A stretch of DNA of 64,000 bases, from assembly GCF_007954585.1 (NCBI RefSeq), contig NZ_CP042382.1, positions 3,038,001 to 3,102,000 on the forward strand. The letters run 5' to 3'. Of the stretch, positions 8,372 to 18,990 are shown in pieces (the first letter of the stretch is position 1; each line of letters begins with the position of its first letter). The DNA comes from Pistricoccus aurantiacus (GTDB lineage: Bacteria > Pseudomonadota > Gammaproteobacteria > Pseudomonadales > Halomonadaceae). A program made the translations under genes and the position numbers. The notes under the pieces were generated by a model. The model made no database searches. It saw only the letters and a list, made by a program, of their open reading frames with translations, and was not told the origin of the DNA.

Positions 8372-9199
8372 CTATACCAGGCCGGCGCCGGCCAGGGCTT
8401 GACGCAGACTTTCCGGCGCCTGGGGTACCGCCTGGCGAAACAGCCGGTAAAAATTCGCGGTAGTCTGCATCGCTACTTCATCGACGCTGATAGCGCGCTC
8501 CTTGGCAATGGCTTCCGCCACTTCCACCACCCACTGGGGCTCGTTGGGCTTGCCACGATGTGGCACCGGCGCAAGATAGGGACTGTCCGTCTCGATCAGC
8601 AGGCGATCCAACGGCAGCCTGGCCGCCAGTTCCCGCAGTTTCCCGGCGCTATGAAAAGTGATAATGCCGGAAAGCGAAATATAGAAGCCCAGCCGTACCG
8701 CTTCCCGAGCCATGTCGATGTCCTCGGTAAAACAGTGCAGCACACCGCCGACTCGAGGGTCGCTATGCTCGCGGATCAAGGCCAGGGTATCCTCCTTGGC
8801 CTCACGGGTATGCACGATCACCGGCAGCTCGAGCTCCCGGGCGGCAATCAACTGGTTGGCGAAACGCTCCCGCTGGCGCTCCCGAGGCACTCGGTCATAG
8901 TGATAGTCGAGACCGGTCTCGCCGATGGCGACCACCTCATGCGTCTCCGCCACCTCCTTGATAGCCTCGATATCCGGCTCTTCTTCCAGCACTTGCATCG
9001 GATGGATGCCGGCGGAAATCGTCACGTCCGGCTGTCGGCGCGCTAGTTCTGCCAGGGCGGGAACGTCATCCAGGGTAACGGCGATAGCGAGGAACTGGCG
9101 CACGCGCCGCGTGCGAGCCGCCTCGAGAGCGGCGTTCAAGTCCCCCGCGTGGGCGCTTAGATCGAGACGGTCGAGATGGCAGTGGGAGTCTACGAACAT
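8372..9199 (-). CDS. TatD-family metal-dependent hydrolase (YcfH-like)
   Basis: A 275-residue TIM-barrel amidohydrolase. The first metal ligands appear in DSHCHLD (residues 4-10), the catalytic Glu in GETGLDYHYD, further ligands in HTREA and LHCFTED, and the last Asp in ETDSPYLAP. The family acts as Mg-dependent DNases or related phosphoesterases. Its place after holB and pilZ matches ycfH of E. coli and Pseudomonas. AGGA lies 6 nt before ATG 9199. The exact substrate is unknown, so the family name is used. Confidence 0.92.
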   Translation of the reverse strand: MFVDSHCHLDRLDLSAHAGDLNAALEAARTRRVRQFLAIAVTLDDVPALAELARRQPDVTISAGIHPMQVLEEEPDIEAIKEVAETHEVVAIGETGLDYHYDRVPRERQRERFANQLIAARELELPVIVHTREAKEDTLALIREHSDPRVGGVLHCFTEDIDMAREAVRLGFYISLSGIITFHSAGKLRELAARLPLDRLLIETDSPYLAPVPHRGKPNEPQWVVEVAEAIAKERAISVDEVAMQTTANFYRLFRQAVPQAPESLRQALAGAGLV

Positions 9200-9253
9200 C
9201 GGAGTTCCTGATGATTTTTCGAGAGCTTTATTCGAATCGACTCGAAGAAGTGG

Positions 9254-9592
9254 TTATAGCGTATAGGTAACGGTGCCTCGATCCAGCTTACCCGCCAGCA
9301 GGGTTTCGATGCGATCGCAGATGTTTTGGCTCTCGTGATGAAAATGCACCCCAATACCGGGTATGCGACGTCCGGAAACACCAAGAGGCGATATCCAGGC
9401 AACCCGCCCTCCTACCTCTATTATCTCCTCCTGCTCTTCCGGCAAGGTCAAGGACAGCAGAACCTCTTCACCTAGCTGATAATGCTCTTTGGTGGGCACG
9501 AAGATGCCGCCGTGCTCCACGAACGGCATATAGACCGCCAGCAGCATGGAAGTATCGCGAATCTTCAAAGATAAAATCTTGTGTTTCGCCAT
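9254..9592 (-). CDS. pilZ: PilZ-domain protein, type IV pilus assembly PilZ
   Basis: A 112-residue single-domain protein between holB and tatD, the same place as pilZ of Pseudomonas. It keeps the central GGIFVPT strand and the GRVAWISP segment of the fold but lacks the N-terminal RxxxR and the (D/N)xSxxG motif that bind cyclic di-GMP. This is the pattern of PilZ proper, which works in type IV pilus biogenesis without binding the nucleotide itself. AAGGAG is 8 nt before ATG 9592. No pilus structural genes are in the window. Confidence 0.88.
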   Translation of the reverse strand: MAKHKILSLKIRDTSMLLAVYMPFVEHGGIFVPTKEHYQLGEEVLLSLTLPEEQEEIIEVGGRVAWISPLGVSGRRIPGIGVHFHHESQNICDRIETLLAGKLDRGTVTYTL

Positions 9593-9604
9593 CTCTCGTT
9601 CTCC

Positions 9605-11313
<1,709 letters not shown>

Positions 11314-11345
11314 TCAAGAATTAAGACGGATCTTTTCGGCTCGAG

Positions 11346-12347
11346 TCAGCGGTTCAGGATGTATTTCCTGACCGCCGCGTTATGTTCTTTCAGGCTGCGC
11401 GAAAACTGATGAGTCCCGTCGCCTCGGGCAACGAAATACAGGCTGTCCCCGGGCTTGGGGTTCACCGCCGCTTCAAGCGCCGCGCGACCCGGCAAGGCAA
11501 TCGGCGTAGGGGGCAATCCCTCGATGACATAGGTGTTGTAAGGCGTAGGCCGGCGCAAATCTGCCCGGGTGATATTGCCGTCGTAATCATCGCCCAGCCC
11601 GTAGATCACCGTGGGATCCGTCTGCAGGCGCATGCCTTTTTCAAGCCGGCGCATGAAGACTCCGGCAATTTCTCGTCGCTCCTCGGGCGCGCCGGTTTCC
11701 CGCTCGATCAGCGATGCCAGGATCAGGGCTTCGTAAGGGGTTTCGATGGCCAGATTCTCGCCGCGCTCCCGCCAGATCTCGTCCAGCCTGACCTGCATAC
11801 TTTCGAAGGCCTGTTTCAGAATATCCAGGTCGCTGACACCTTTACGGTACCGATAGGTGTCTGGAAAGAACCAGCCTTCCGGGGACATGCCCGGCTGCCC
11901 CAGCGCCGCCATGATTTGCGCTTCGCTCATTTCCCTGCCGGGCTTGGCGAGCTTCGGCGCCCTGGCAAGCCGTTCGCGCATCTGTCGGAAGGTCCAGCCT
12001 TCCGGCACGGTAAGCGTATAGGTCACGACCCGATTGCTGCCCAGCAGCGCGATGAGTTCACGACCGGACATTCCAGGTTCGAGCTGAAACTCGCCGGCGC
12101 GCAAGGCAGGTATCGATTGAGACTCGAGACGCAGCAGCACCTGATAAGGCCAGCGATGTTCGAGAATGCCCCGGGTAACCAGCTCATCGACGACCCGGTG
12201 ATAGCCGGCTCCCTCGGGCACCTCGTAAATCTGCGCGGTTTCGAGCGCGATGGGCGCATCGAGTCGATGCTGCCAGTACTGATAGGCCGCGAAGACCGCT
12301 ATCGCTACCAGTATCGCCAGCCCGACAAGAAACTTGACTAGCCGCAT
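11346..12347 (-). CDS. mltG: Endolytic murein transglycosylase MltG
   Basis: A 333-residue inner-membrane YceG-family protein. One N-terminal membrane anchor (about residues 4-22) leaves a periplasmic LysM-like and catalytic domain. The catalytic Glu is in ILASLIERET, and the family motif QTDPTVIYGL follows. It cuts nascent glycan strands and so helps set their length. GAGG sits 7 nt before ATG 12347. The pabC-mltG-tmk-holB order is conserved in gammaproteobacteria. Confidence 0.96.
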   Translation of the reverse strand: MRLVKFLVGLAILVAIAVFAAYQYWQHRLDAPIALETAQIYEVPEGAGYHRVVDELVTRGILEHRWPYQVLLRLESQSIPALRAGEFQLEPGMSGRELIALLGSNRVVTYTLTVPEGWTFRQMRERLARAPKLAKPGREMSEAQIMAALGQPGMSPEGWFFPDTYRYRKGVSDLDILKQAFESMQVRLDEIWRERGENLAIETPYEALILASLIERETGAPEERREIAGVFMRRLEKGMRLQTDPTVIYGLGDDYDGNITRADLRRPTPYNTYVIEGLPPTPIALPGRAALEAAVNPKPGDSLYFVARGDGTHQFSRSLKEHNAAVRKYILNR

Positions 12348-12381
12348 GGCGCTTCCTCAGGCATGTTTTTTTCTACTCTAC

Positions 12382-13227
12382 TCAAGGGGTTGCGTCGCCA
12401 GGTTGGGGTGATTGAATCAGCGGATAACCCAATAACCGGTGAGCATGATTCTGCAGATGGCGATGTGTCTCGTTCAAGGCCCAGGTCAGCCCCCCAGTTC
12501 CATCGATATTGTTCAGAGCGATGACCGGCCAGATGCCCTGCACCGAGTTGCCAAGCCAGAGCGCCTCGGCCTCTTCAAGCACCGCTACACCGGCGTTTAC
12601 CTCCTGAATGGGCAACCGGTCCAGCAGCGCTTGGCGCAAGGTACCCGCCACGCCGCAGCGATCGAGCCGGGGTGTCTCCAGTCGACCTTGACGCTGCCAG
12701 AACAGGTTCATGCTGGTTGCCTCCACCAGCCGCCCGTCGCTATCGCACAGCAAGCCTTCTGCAATGGCGTCGTCGTTCCATTCACTGCGGGCCAGAACAT
12801 TTTCCAGACGATTGAGATGCTTGATTCCAGCAAGACGTGGCTGAATGCCAAGACGCAGCGAGCAGCGACGAATACGAACGCCCCGATGCCAGCGTTCTTC
12901 ATCCGGCGAAAAAGGCGTCAGACGGTAGCGCAGCCGGCAATCGCTCGGCCAGGGCGGTCGGTAGCCACGACCACCGCTGCCTCGAGTCAGTATCAGTTTG
13001 AGTACTGCCAGCGGTTGCTGAAATAACGGTATATTTGCAAAAATCCCGTTCAGGTCCGCTGGCTTCGGCATGGTCAATTCCAGCCGACGACAGCCTTCCT
13101 CGAGCCGCGCTAGATGTTCTTCCCAGAGAACCGGCTTGCCATCTCGCACCAACACCGTCTCAAAGAGGCCGTCGCCATAACTCAGCCCGCGGTCGTCGAA
13201 GGGCAGCGCCCGATCACCGTCCCGCAC
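12382..13227 (-). CDS. pabC: Aminodeoxychorismate lyase
   Basis: A 281-residue class IV PLP enzyme that releases 4-aminobenzoate and pyruvate from 4-amino-4-deoxychorismate in folate synthesis. The N-terminus has the class IV segment DDRGLSYGDGLFET, and the PLP lysine lies in AGIKHLNRLENVLAR near residue 140. The start is GTG 13227, one base after the fabF stop; an ATG at 13229 is out of frame. Identity as PabC rather than another class IV transaminase rests on position between fabF and mltG. Confidence 0.9.
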   Translation of the reverse strand: MRDGDRALPFDDRGLSYGDGLFETVLVRDGKPVLWEEHLARLEEGCRRLELTMPKPADLNGIFANIPLFQQPLAVLKLILTRGSGGRGYRPPWPSDCRLRYRLTPFSPDEERWHRGVRIRRCSLRLGIQPRLAGIKHLNRLENVLARSEWNDDAIAEGLLCDSDGRLVEATSMNLFWQRQGRLETPRLDRCGVAGTLRQALLDRLPIQEVNAGVAVLEEAEALWLGNSVQGIWPVIALNNIDGTGGLTWALNETHRHLQNHAHRLLGYPLIQSPQPGDATP

Positions 13228-13228
13228 A

Positions 13229-14467
13229 TCAGACTCGCGAGAAGATCAGCGAGCCGTTGGTGCCACCAAAGCCGAAGGAGTTGGACAGCACTGTATCGAT
13301 CCGCATCTGTCGGGCCTGATGCGGCACGTAATCCAGATCGCAGCCCGGCTGGGGATTGTCCAGGTTGATGGTAGGCGGCGCGACTTGATCGCGAATCGCC
13401 AGCACGCAGAATATCGCTTCCACTGCGCCGGCCGCCCCCAGCAGATGACCGATCATCGACTTGGTGGAACTCACTGCCACGGACCTGGACGCTTCGCCCA
13501 GCACGCGCTCGACAGCGCGGCTTTCCGCGAGATCGCCAGCGGCGGTGGAAGTACCGTGGGCATTGATGTAGTCGATACGCGCCGGATCGACTTGCGCGTC
13601 GCGAATGGCGTTGGTCATTGACTGCGCCGCGCCGCGCCCGTCTTCCGGCGGTGCCGTCATGTGATGGGCATCGTCGCTCATCCCGAAACCGATGAGCTCC
13701 GCATAGATCGTCGCGCCACGCGCTTTCGCGTGCTCATACTCCTCAAGCACCATGACACCGGCGCCATCGGAGAGCACGAAACCGTCCCGGTCGCGATCCC
13801 AGGGGCGGCTCGCCGCCGCGGGATCGTCATTTCGTGTCGACAGCGCCCGGGCCGCGGAAAAGCCGCCGAGCCCCAGCGGCGTCGTGGCCATTTCTGCCCC
13901 GCCGCACAGCATCACGTCCGCATCGCCATAGGCAATGGTACGAGCGCTGTAGCCGATATTGTGCGTGCCGGTAGTACAGGCGGTGGAAATCGCGATATTG
14001 GGGCCGCGAAACCCGTGCTGAATCGCCAGATTTCCTGAAATCATGTTGACGATGGAGCCGGGCACGAAGAAGGGCGAAATGCGCCGCGGGCCACCCTTGA
14101 GCATGACGTTATGGTTGTGTTCGATCATCGGCAGACCGCCGATGCCGGAGCCGATCGCCACCCCGATACGCTCGGCGTTCTCTTCCGTGCACTCGAGTCC
14201 CGCATCCGCGACCGCTTGAGCCCCCGCCGCGATGCCGTATTGAATGAACAGATCCATCTTGCGCGCGTCCTTGGGATTCAGGTAAGGCGCAATATCAAAT
14301 TCTTTTACCGAACCGCCGAACCGGGTATTGAAACCCTCGGTATCGAAGTGCTCGATAGGAGCGATGCCGCTCTTGCCCGCCAGGATACTTTCCCAGCTTT
14401 CCTTGACGGTATTGCCTACCGGCGTTACTAGACCGAGCCCGGTCACCACGACCCTTCTATGAGGCAT
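13229..14467 (-). CDS. fabF: Beta-ketoacyl-ACP synthase II
   Basis: A 412-residue condensing enzyme of fatty-acid elongation. The catalytic Cys is in [12 protein letters not shown], the two His residues are in [11 protein letters not shown] and [18 protein letters not shown], and the C-terminal glycine loop is [13 protein letters not shown] is 7 nt before ATG 14467; the frame extends a further ten codons upstream without better signals. It lies 261 bp from acpP, with a stem-loop and a candidate -10 TATACT (14538-14533, minus strand) in between, so it may have its own promoter. Confidence 0.97.
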   Translation of the reverse strand: MPHRRVVVTGLGLVTPVGNTVKESWESILAGKSGIAPIEHFDTEGFNTRFGGSVKEFDIAPYLNPKDARKMDLFIQYGIAAGAQAVADAGLECTEENAERIGVAIGSGIGGLPMIEHNHNVMLKGGPRRISPFFVPGSIVNMISGNLAIQHGFRGPNIAISTACTTGTHNIGYSARTIAYGDADVMLCGGAEMATTPLGLGGFSAARALSTRNDDPAAASRPWDRDRDGFVLSDGAGVMVLEEYEHAKARGATIYAELIGFGMSDDAHHMTAPPEDGRGAAQSMTNAIRDAQVDPARIDYINAHGTSTAAGDLAESRAVERVLGEASRSVAVSSTKSMIGHLLGAAGAVEAIFCVLAIRDQVAPPTINLDNPQPGCDLDYVPHQARQMRIDTVLSNSFGFGGTNGSLIFSRV

Positions 14468-14639
14468 CAGCTTTCCTCCAGACTTCCTTGGTGGCACGTC
14501 TGCGCGTCACGCGAGATGCCGTCATTGGGAGAAGTATACCTGAACACACCAGCGCTGCACCTCGTCAATCCAGGCTTTCCAGCAAAATGGTAGCGGCCTC
14601 TGGTCAAGAACCCGCGTTACACAGTGTTTCAATAATACA

Positions 14640-14667
14640 GAAGCCGCTCTGTTTCCAGAGCGGCTTC
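14640..14667 (-). terminator. Stem-loop between acpP and fabF
   Basis: A perfect 12-bp stem, arms GAAGCCGCTCTG (14640-14651) and CAGAGCGGCTTC (14656-14667) with a 4-nt loop. On the minus strand it follows acpP and is succeeded by TGTATTATT, a poor U-tract, so it may be a partial terminator or a processing/stability element that lowers fabF relative to acpP. Confidence 0.65.
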
Positions 14668-14728
14668 ATGGAGCGGCCACCTAGATGACCGGCGTGCCGA
14701 TTAGCGCATTACGCTTCACCAATCGATC

Positions 14729-14962
14729 TTACTGATGAGAGTTGACGTAATCGATGGCTTCCTGAACGGTGGTGATCTTCTCGGCCTCTTCGTCGGGAAT
14801 TTCGGTATCGAATTCCTCTTCGAGCGCCATCACCAACTCGACGGTATCCAGAGAATCGGCGCCGAGATCTTCAGTGAAGGAAGAGGTGTTCTGAATGTCC
14901 TCTTCCTTGACGTTCAGCCGCTCGGCCACAACCTTCTTCACGCGCTCTTCGATGGTGCTCAT
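14729..14962 (-). CDS. acpP: Acyl carrier protein
   Basis: A 77-residue, strongly acidic protein. The phosphopantetheine attachment Ser37 lies in [16 protein letters not shown]. It carries growing acyl chains for FabD, FabG, FabF and LpxC-pathway enzymes. The frame opens 8 codons earlier, but the canonical [10 protein letters not shown] start at 14962 has GGAGTG 8 nt upstream. A candidate promoter lies at 15046-15072, fitting the usual need for high acpP expression. Confidence 0.98.
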   Translation of the reverse strand: MSTIEERVKKVVAERLNVKEEDIQNTSSFTEDLGADSLDTVELVMALEEEFDTEIPDEEAEKITTVQEAIDYVNSHQ

Positions 14963-15045
14963 TACGTTATCACTCCAGTCGTTCAAGATAACCGTACTGC
15001 TATTGGAATAGAATAGATCTGTAAGCCCGGTAAGCTGCGAAGTAG

Positions 15046-15072
15046 TTTATATACCGCTTGAAGGCTTCGCAA
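15046..15072 (-). promoter_or_regulatory. Candidate acpP promoter
   Basis: On the minus strand TTGCGA (15072-15067) and TATAAA (15051-15046) are 15 bp apart; the AT-rich TATATAAA patch also allows a shifted hexamer. Inverted 6-bp arms GCGAAG and CTTCGC (15037-15042, 15065-15070) bracket the -10. The spacing is short, so this is tentative. Confidence 0.35.
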
Positions 15073-15101
15073 CCTAAGCTCGCAATCAAACCCGATTCGG
15101 A

Positions 15102-15854
15102 TTAACGCATGTTCATGCCGCCGTTGACATTGAGCGTTTCGCCGGTGATGTAGCTCGCGGCGTCACTGGTCAGGAAGCCGACCGCCGCGGCAATATCCGC
15201 AGGCTCTCCGAGTCGGGACAGCGGAATCTGCTCAAGCAGCGCCGCGTGCTGGGCTTCCGGCAGACCCTTGGTCATGTCCGTGGCAATGAACCCCGGTGCC
15301 ACCGCATTGACGGTGATGTTTCGGGCCGCCAGCTCTCGCGCCAAGGCGCGGGAAAATCCTTCCATGCCCGCCTTGGCTGCAGCGTAGTTGCTTTGACCGG
15401 CGTTGCCCATGGTGGCCACCACGGAGCTGATGCTGACAATGCGCCCGAAACGCGCCTTGGTCATGCCGCGAAGACAGGCCTTGGTGACGCGGTAGACGGA
15501 CTTGAGATTGGTGTCGATCACCGCGTCCCATTCGTCTTCCTTCATGCGCATCAGCAGATTGTCTCGGGTAATGCCCGCATTGTTGACCAGAATGGTCGGC
15601 GCGCCGAATTCTTCGGTGATGCGCTTGATCACTGTCTCGATGCTTGCGGGATCGGTTACGTCCAGGCGACGACCGGCCCCTTGGATACCCTGTTTCTTGA
15701 GATCCGCCTCGATGGCCTCGGCGCCGCTTTCGCTGGTCGCGGTACCGATCACGATGCGCCCTTGATGACCCAGCTCTCGGGCGATGGCCTGGCCGATACC
15801 CCGAGTCGCGCCGGTCACCAGGGCGACTCGCGCTTCTTTCGTCGTTTCGTTCAT
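15102..15854 (-). CDS. fabG: 3-oxoacyl-ACP reductase
   Basis: A 250-residue short-chain dehydrogenase. NADP-binding TGATRGIG near residue 14, LVNNAGITRD, and the Ser-Tyr-Lys catalytic set in ISSVVATMGN and SNYAAAKAG. It reduces beta-ketoacyl-ACP in each elongation round. Start ATG 15854 is chosen because MNETTKEARVALVTGA fits the family; the open frame to 15896 lacks support. It follows fabD in the cluster. Confidence 0.97.
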   Translation of the reverse strand: MNETTKEARVALVTGATRGIGQAIARELGHQGRIVIGTATSESGAEAIEADLKKQGIQGAGRRLDVTDPASIETVIKRITEEFGAPTILVNNAGITRDNLLMRMKEDEWDAVIDTNLKSVYRVTKACLRGMTKARFGRIVSISSVVATMGNAGQSNYAAAKAGMEGFSRALARELAARNITVNAVAPGFIATDMTKGLPEAQHAALLEQIPLSRLGEPADIAAAVGFLTSDAASYITGETLNVNGGMNMR

Positions 15855-15942
15855 TTGCCTTTGCTCGCAGTGACAGCGTTCTTGTGTTGTCCCCATGCGC
15901 TCATGGCATGGAGTCTGGCATGAGAATCATTGGCCGCCCAGC

Positions 15943-16902
15943 TTACTGAACCAGGACGCTTCTGGCCAAGGTCAGCGCACTTTCAAGACTTTCCGGATCG
16001 TTGACCGCCACCCCCTTGAGACTACGATCAATGCGCTTGCCCAAGCCGGTCAGCACCTTGCCGGGGCCGCACTCGACGAATACTTCGACACCTTGGCCGC
16101 GCATGGCCTGTACGCACTCGGTCCAGCGCACCGGCTGATACAGCTGTTCCACCAGACGCTGACGCAGCGTATCGACATCTTCATGCGCTTTCGCATCAAC
16201 GTTCTGAAATACCGTGTAACGCGGCGATTTCAAGACAATATCGTTCATCGCCTCATCGAGACGCTCCGCCGCCGGGCGCATCAGCGCGCAGTGCGAAGGT
16301 ACCGATACCGGGAGGCTCATGGCACGCTTGGCCCCCGCGTCCTGGCAAGCGATGATCCCACGCTCGACCCCGGATTTACTTCCGGCGATCACGACTTGCC
16401 CGGGTGCGTTGTAGTTGACCGCTGCCACCGTCTCGCCGGTTTCTGTCGCCACGTCCTGACAGACGCGCTCCACCACACCGTCTTCCAGGCCGAGAATCGC
16501 CGCCATGGCGCCCTGGCCGGCAGGCACCGCCTGCTGCATGGCTTCGCCCCGCAGCCTGACCAGCCTGATGCCTTCCGGAAAGGTCAGCGCGCCGGCACAC
16601 ACCATGGCGCTGTATTCCCCCAGACTGTGTCCCGCCATGGCACCGGGGCGTGGACCTTCGAGTTCTTGCCAGACTCGCCAAACAGCGACGCTGGCAGCCA
16701 GCAACGCCGGCTGGGTACAGGCGGTAGCGTTGAGCTCCTCTTCCGGTCCTTCTTGCACCAGATGCCAAAGATCGTAGCCCAGCACACTCGAGGCCTCCTC
16801 GAATGTGGTACGCACCACGCTATAGCGCTCCGCCAGTTCCCGCAGCATACCGATCTGCTGAGAGCCTTGCCCGGGAAACACGAGGGCTAGAGGTTGCGTC
16901 AT
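15943..16902 (-). CDS. fabD: Malonyl-CoA-ACP transacylase
   Basis: A 319-residue acyltransferase. FPGQGSQ near the N-terminus, nucleophile Ser in AGHSLGEYSAM near residue 92, and catalytic His in SVPSHCALM near residue 201. It charges ACP with malonate. Start ATG 16902 has AAGGTG 6 nt upstream; the GTG at 16911 lies inside that site. No fabH separates it from plsX. Confidence 0.97.
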   Translation of the reverse strand: MTQPLALVFPGQGSQQIGMLRELAERYSVVRTTFEEASSVLGYDLWHLVQEGPEEELNATACTQPALLAASVAVWRVWQELEGPRPGAMAGHSLGEYSAMVCAGALTFPEGIRLVRLRGEAMQQAVPAGQGAMAAILGLEDGVVERVCQDVATETGETVAAVNYNAPGQVVIAGSKSGVERGIIACQDAGAKRAMSLPVSVPSHCALMRPAAERLDEAMNDIVLKSPRYTVFQNVDAKAHEDVDTLRQRLVEQLYQPVRWTECVQAMRGQGVEVFVECGPGKVLTGLGKRIDRSLKGVAVNDPESLESALTLARSVLVQ

Positions 16903-16960
16903 GGCAATCACCTTTACGTCTTGTCGTCTTATGAATCGGATAAGCTATCACCTGAGTTCT

Positions 16961-17998
16961 TCAAGATAGAGTGATAACGGAACGCCGCTCATCAAGCTCT
17001 TGCGCCAGATATTGCGGAAGCGCCTGGTCGACCTCCCTGAAAGCCCGGGATATCGCATGAAAAAAACCGGTAGCATCAGCACTGCCATGACTCTTTACCA
17101 CGATCCCCTTGAGCCCGAGCAGGCTGGCGCCATTGTAACGCACCGGATCGAGCTGATTCTTGAGCCGGCGCAAGGCCGGGCGCGCCAGCGCTCCAACTAT
17201 TCGACTTCCCCAATGCGCCTCGAAAGTACTCTGTACCCGGTCGATCAGCATCATTGCCAGCCCTTCGCTGGCCTTGAGCACCGCGTTGCCCACGAAGCCG
17301 TCACAGACCACCACGTCCACCTCACCGGTAAAGATACCGTTGCCCTCGACGAAGCCACGATAATTGATACCCGACAGCCGGCTCAGCAGGACATTCGCCT
17401 CGCGCACGCTGGCGGTTCCCTTGCTTCCTTCCACACCCACGTTGAGCAGGGCGACCCTGGGGGATTTCAACGCATCCACGCGACGCGCCATGATCTCGCC
17501 CATCAAGGCAAAGTCCACCAGGCGCGCCGCGTCCGCCTCGACGTTTGCGCCAAGATCCAGTAGGTAGCAGCGTCCGCCACCACGAGTGGGAATGGCGGTA
17601 CTGATGGCGGGACGGGAAATGCCGCTGACGGTGCCGATCAAAGAACGCGAAAGGGCCATCAGGGCACCGGTGTTGCCGGCGCTGACGCAGGCCTGGGCCC
17701 GACCGTCGGCTACCTGCCGCAGCGCCATGGCCATGCTGGAGTCCGAGGATCCGCGCAGCACGCTCGAGGGTTTGGCACCTTCGGCGACGACTGAGGAGGA
17801 GTGAATGAGGGAGAGACGCGCCAAGTTCGCACTAGAACGATTCGGCAACGCCTGAAGCGCCGTTTCGAGCTCCTGACGCTGGCCGAAGAGCTGAATTTCC
17901 AGCTGGGAAAAGGCGTTCAAGGCTCGGATGGAACCGAGAACCGTGGCGCGAGGACCGAGGTCCCCGCCCATGGCGTCGAGGGCGATCTTCACCGGCAT
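16961..17998 (-). CDS. plsX: Phosphate acyltransferase PlsX
   Basis: A 345-residue protein that turns acyl-ACP into acyl-phosphate for phospholipid synthesis. The family N-terminus [13 protein letters not shown] and the [12 protein letters not shown] and [12 protein letters not shown] segments are present. The start is placed at ATG 17998, where homologues begin, although the ribosome-binding site (GAGG, 14 nt away) is weak; a TTG at 18043 in frame is close to GGAGG but with spacing too short. It is between rpmF and fabD, as in most gammaproteobacteria. Confidence 0.94.
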   Translation of the reverse strand: MPVKIALDAMGGDLGPRATVLGSIRALNAFSQLEIQLFGQRQELETALQALPNRSSANLARLSLIHSSSVVAEGAKPSSVLRGSSDSSMAMALRQVADGRAQACVSAGNTGALMALSRSLIGTVSGISRPAISTAIPTRGGGRCYLLDLGANVEADAARLVDFALMGEIMARRVDALKSPRVALLNVGVEGSKGTASVREANVLLSRLSGINYRGFVEGNGIFTGEVDVVVCDGFVGNAVLKASEGLAMMLIDRVQSTFEAHWGSRIVGALARPALRRLKNQLDPVRYNGASLLGLKGIVVKSHGSADATGFFHAISRAFREVDQALPQYLAQELDERRSVITLS

Positions 17999-18105
17999 GG
18001 ATGCGGCAAGCGCCTCGCCTGTTGACAGGATACCGACATGCAACCCTCCATCCCCGCGGCTTTTTACAAAAGTGAAGCAGCGACCATTGACGGAATGTCG
18101 GCGTC

Positions 18106-18276
18106 TTAAACGTCGATGACCTTGCGTCCGCGGTAGAAACCGTCCGGCGCGACATGGTGGCGGCGGTGGGTGGTGCCGGTTTCCTGATCCTGGGAAAGTG
18201 TCGGGGCGCTCAGCGCGTCGTGGCTACGACGCATGCCGCGCTTGGAACGAGTCTTGCGGTTCTGTTGAACAGCCAT
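18106..18276 (-). CDS. rpmF: 50S ribosomal protein L32
   Basis: A 56-residue basic protein beginning [20 protein letters not shown], the classical L32 N-terminus, and ending in YRGRKVIDV with TAA at 18108-18106. Gammaproteobacterial L32 lacks the zinc-binding cysteines found in some phyla, and none are seen here. It lies between yceD and plsX, the usual order, and should share their transcript. Confidence 0.98.
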   Translation of the reverse strand: MAVQQNRKTRSKRGMRRSHDALSAPTLSQDQETGTTHRRHHVAPDGFYRGRKVIDV

Positions 18277-18322
18277 GGGGTATTACTCCAAAAGTCAGTC
18301 GAAAGATTAAAACGTCAATAAA

Positions 18323-18850
18323 TCACTTCTTGTCCTTCAGGGTGCGCAGCACCTCGAAAGGATTGGCAGCGGGTCGAGGGGAAACCTCTTTCTCCTCGCC
18401 GCTGGTCAGCTGATCCCGCGTCACGTCGCACTCGGCTTCGTCGTGGTAGATCACTTGTGGCAGGCTGAGAAGAATTTCATCCTCCAGCAGCGCAAAAAGA
18501 TCCAGCTGTTCGCTTTCCACCAGCACCGGTTCGTGGGTGCCGGGCAGCGCCGCCGCCAGGGCGTCGCTGGTCACCATGCCAAGCAGAAAATCGCTTTCGA
18601 TGCGAGTCTCGATCGGACCGAGACAGCGCCGACAAGCCAGGGTGACATCCGCCTCAAGCCAGCCCTCGATCTCGCGACGTCCCTGCGCATCGATGCCAAA
18701 CTGCAGGCGCACGCGACAATCACCCTGCTGCGAACCGGCTTCCTGCGCCAGACGTTTGAGGGAAGCAAGCGGCACGGTGCCTTCGAGGCGCTCGGCATTG
18801 GCGGCGAGCCGATAGGGCTCGACCCGCTGAGGTAATCGTGTGGTGCACAT
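18323..18850 (-). CDS. yceD: YceD family protein (DUF177)
   Basis: A 175-residue protein of the YceD family, linked in E. coli to 23S rRNA accumulation. The conserved Cys pair is in TLACRRCLGPIE near residue 75. It heads the yceD-rpmF-plsX-fab unit. No ribosome-binding site precedes ATG 18850, and a near-consensus promoter -10 ends only 9 bp before it, which implies a leaderless or almost leaderless mRNA. The N-terminus RLPQRVEPYRLA aligns with the start of E. coli YceD, so a later start is unlikely. Confidence 0.9.
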   Translation of the reverse strand: MCTTRLPQRVEPYRLAANAERLEGTVPLASLKRLAQEAGSQQGDCRVRLQFGIDAQGRREIEGWLEADVTLACRRCLGPIETRIESDFLLGMVTSDALAAALPGTHEPVLVESEQLDLFALLEDEILLSLPQVIYHDEAECDVTRDQLTSGEEKEVSPRPAANPFEVLRTLKDKK

Positions 18851-18859
18851 AGGCGCGCA

Positions 18860-18888
18860 ATAATAGGCACTCGATCCGCCGCTGTCAA
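18860..18888 (-). promoter_or_regulatory. Strong sigma-70-type promoter of yceD-rpmF-plsX-fab
   Basis: On the minus strand TTGACA (18888-18883), a 17-bp spacer and TATTAT (18865-18860): a full consensus -35 and a five-of-six -10. The predicted start of transcription is at about 18851-18855, at the yceD ATG (18850). Confidence 0.75.
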
Positions 18889-18990
18889 AGCCTCGCGGCG
18901 GGATGCGGCAGGCGCTGTACAGCCCTCCCTCTCAAAGGCAAACTCCCGGGATTACCCTATCGATCGATAATCACTGATGGTGGCTATTCC

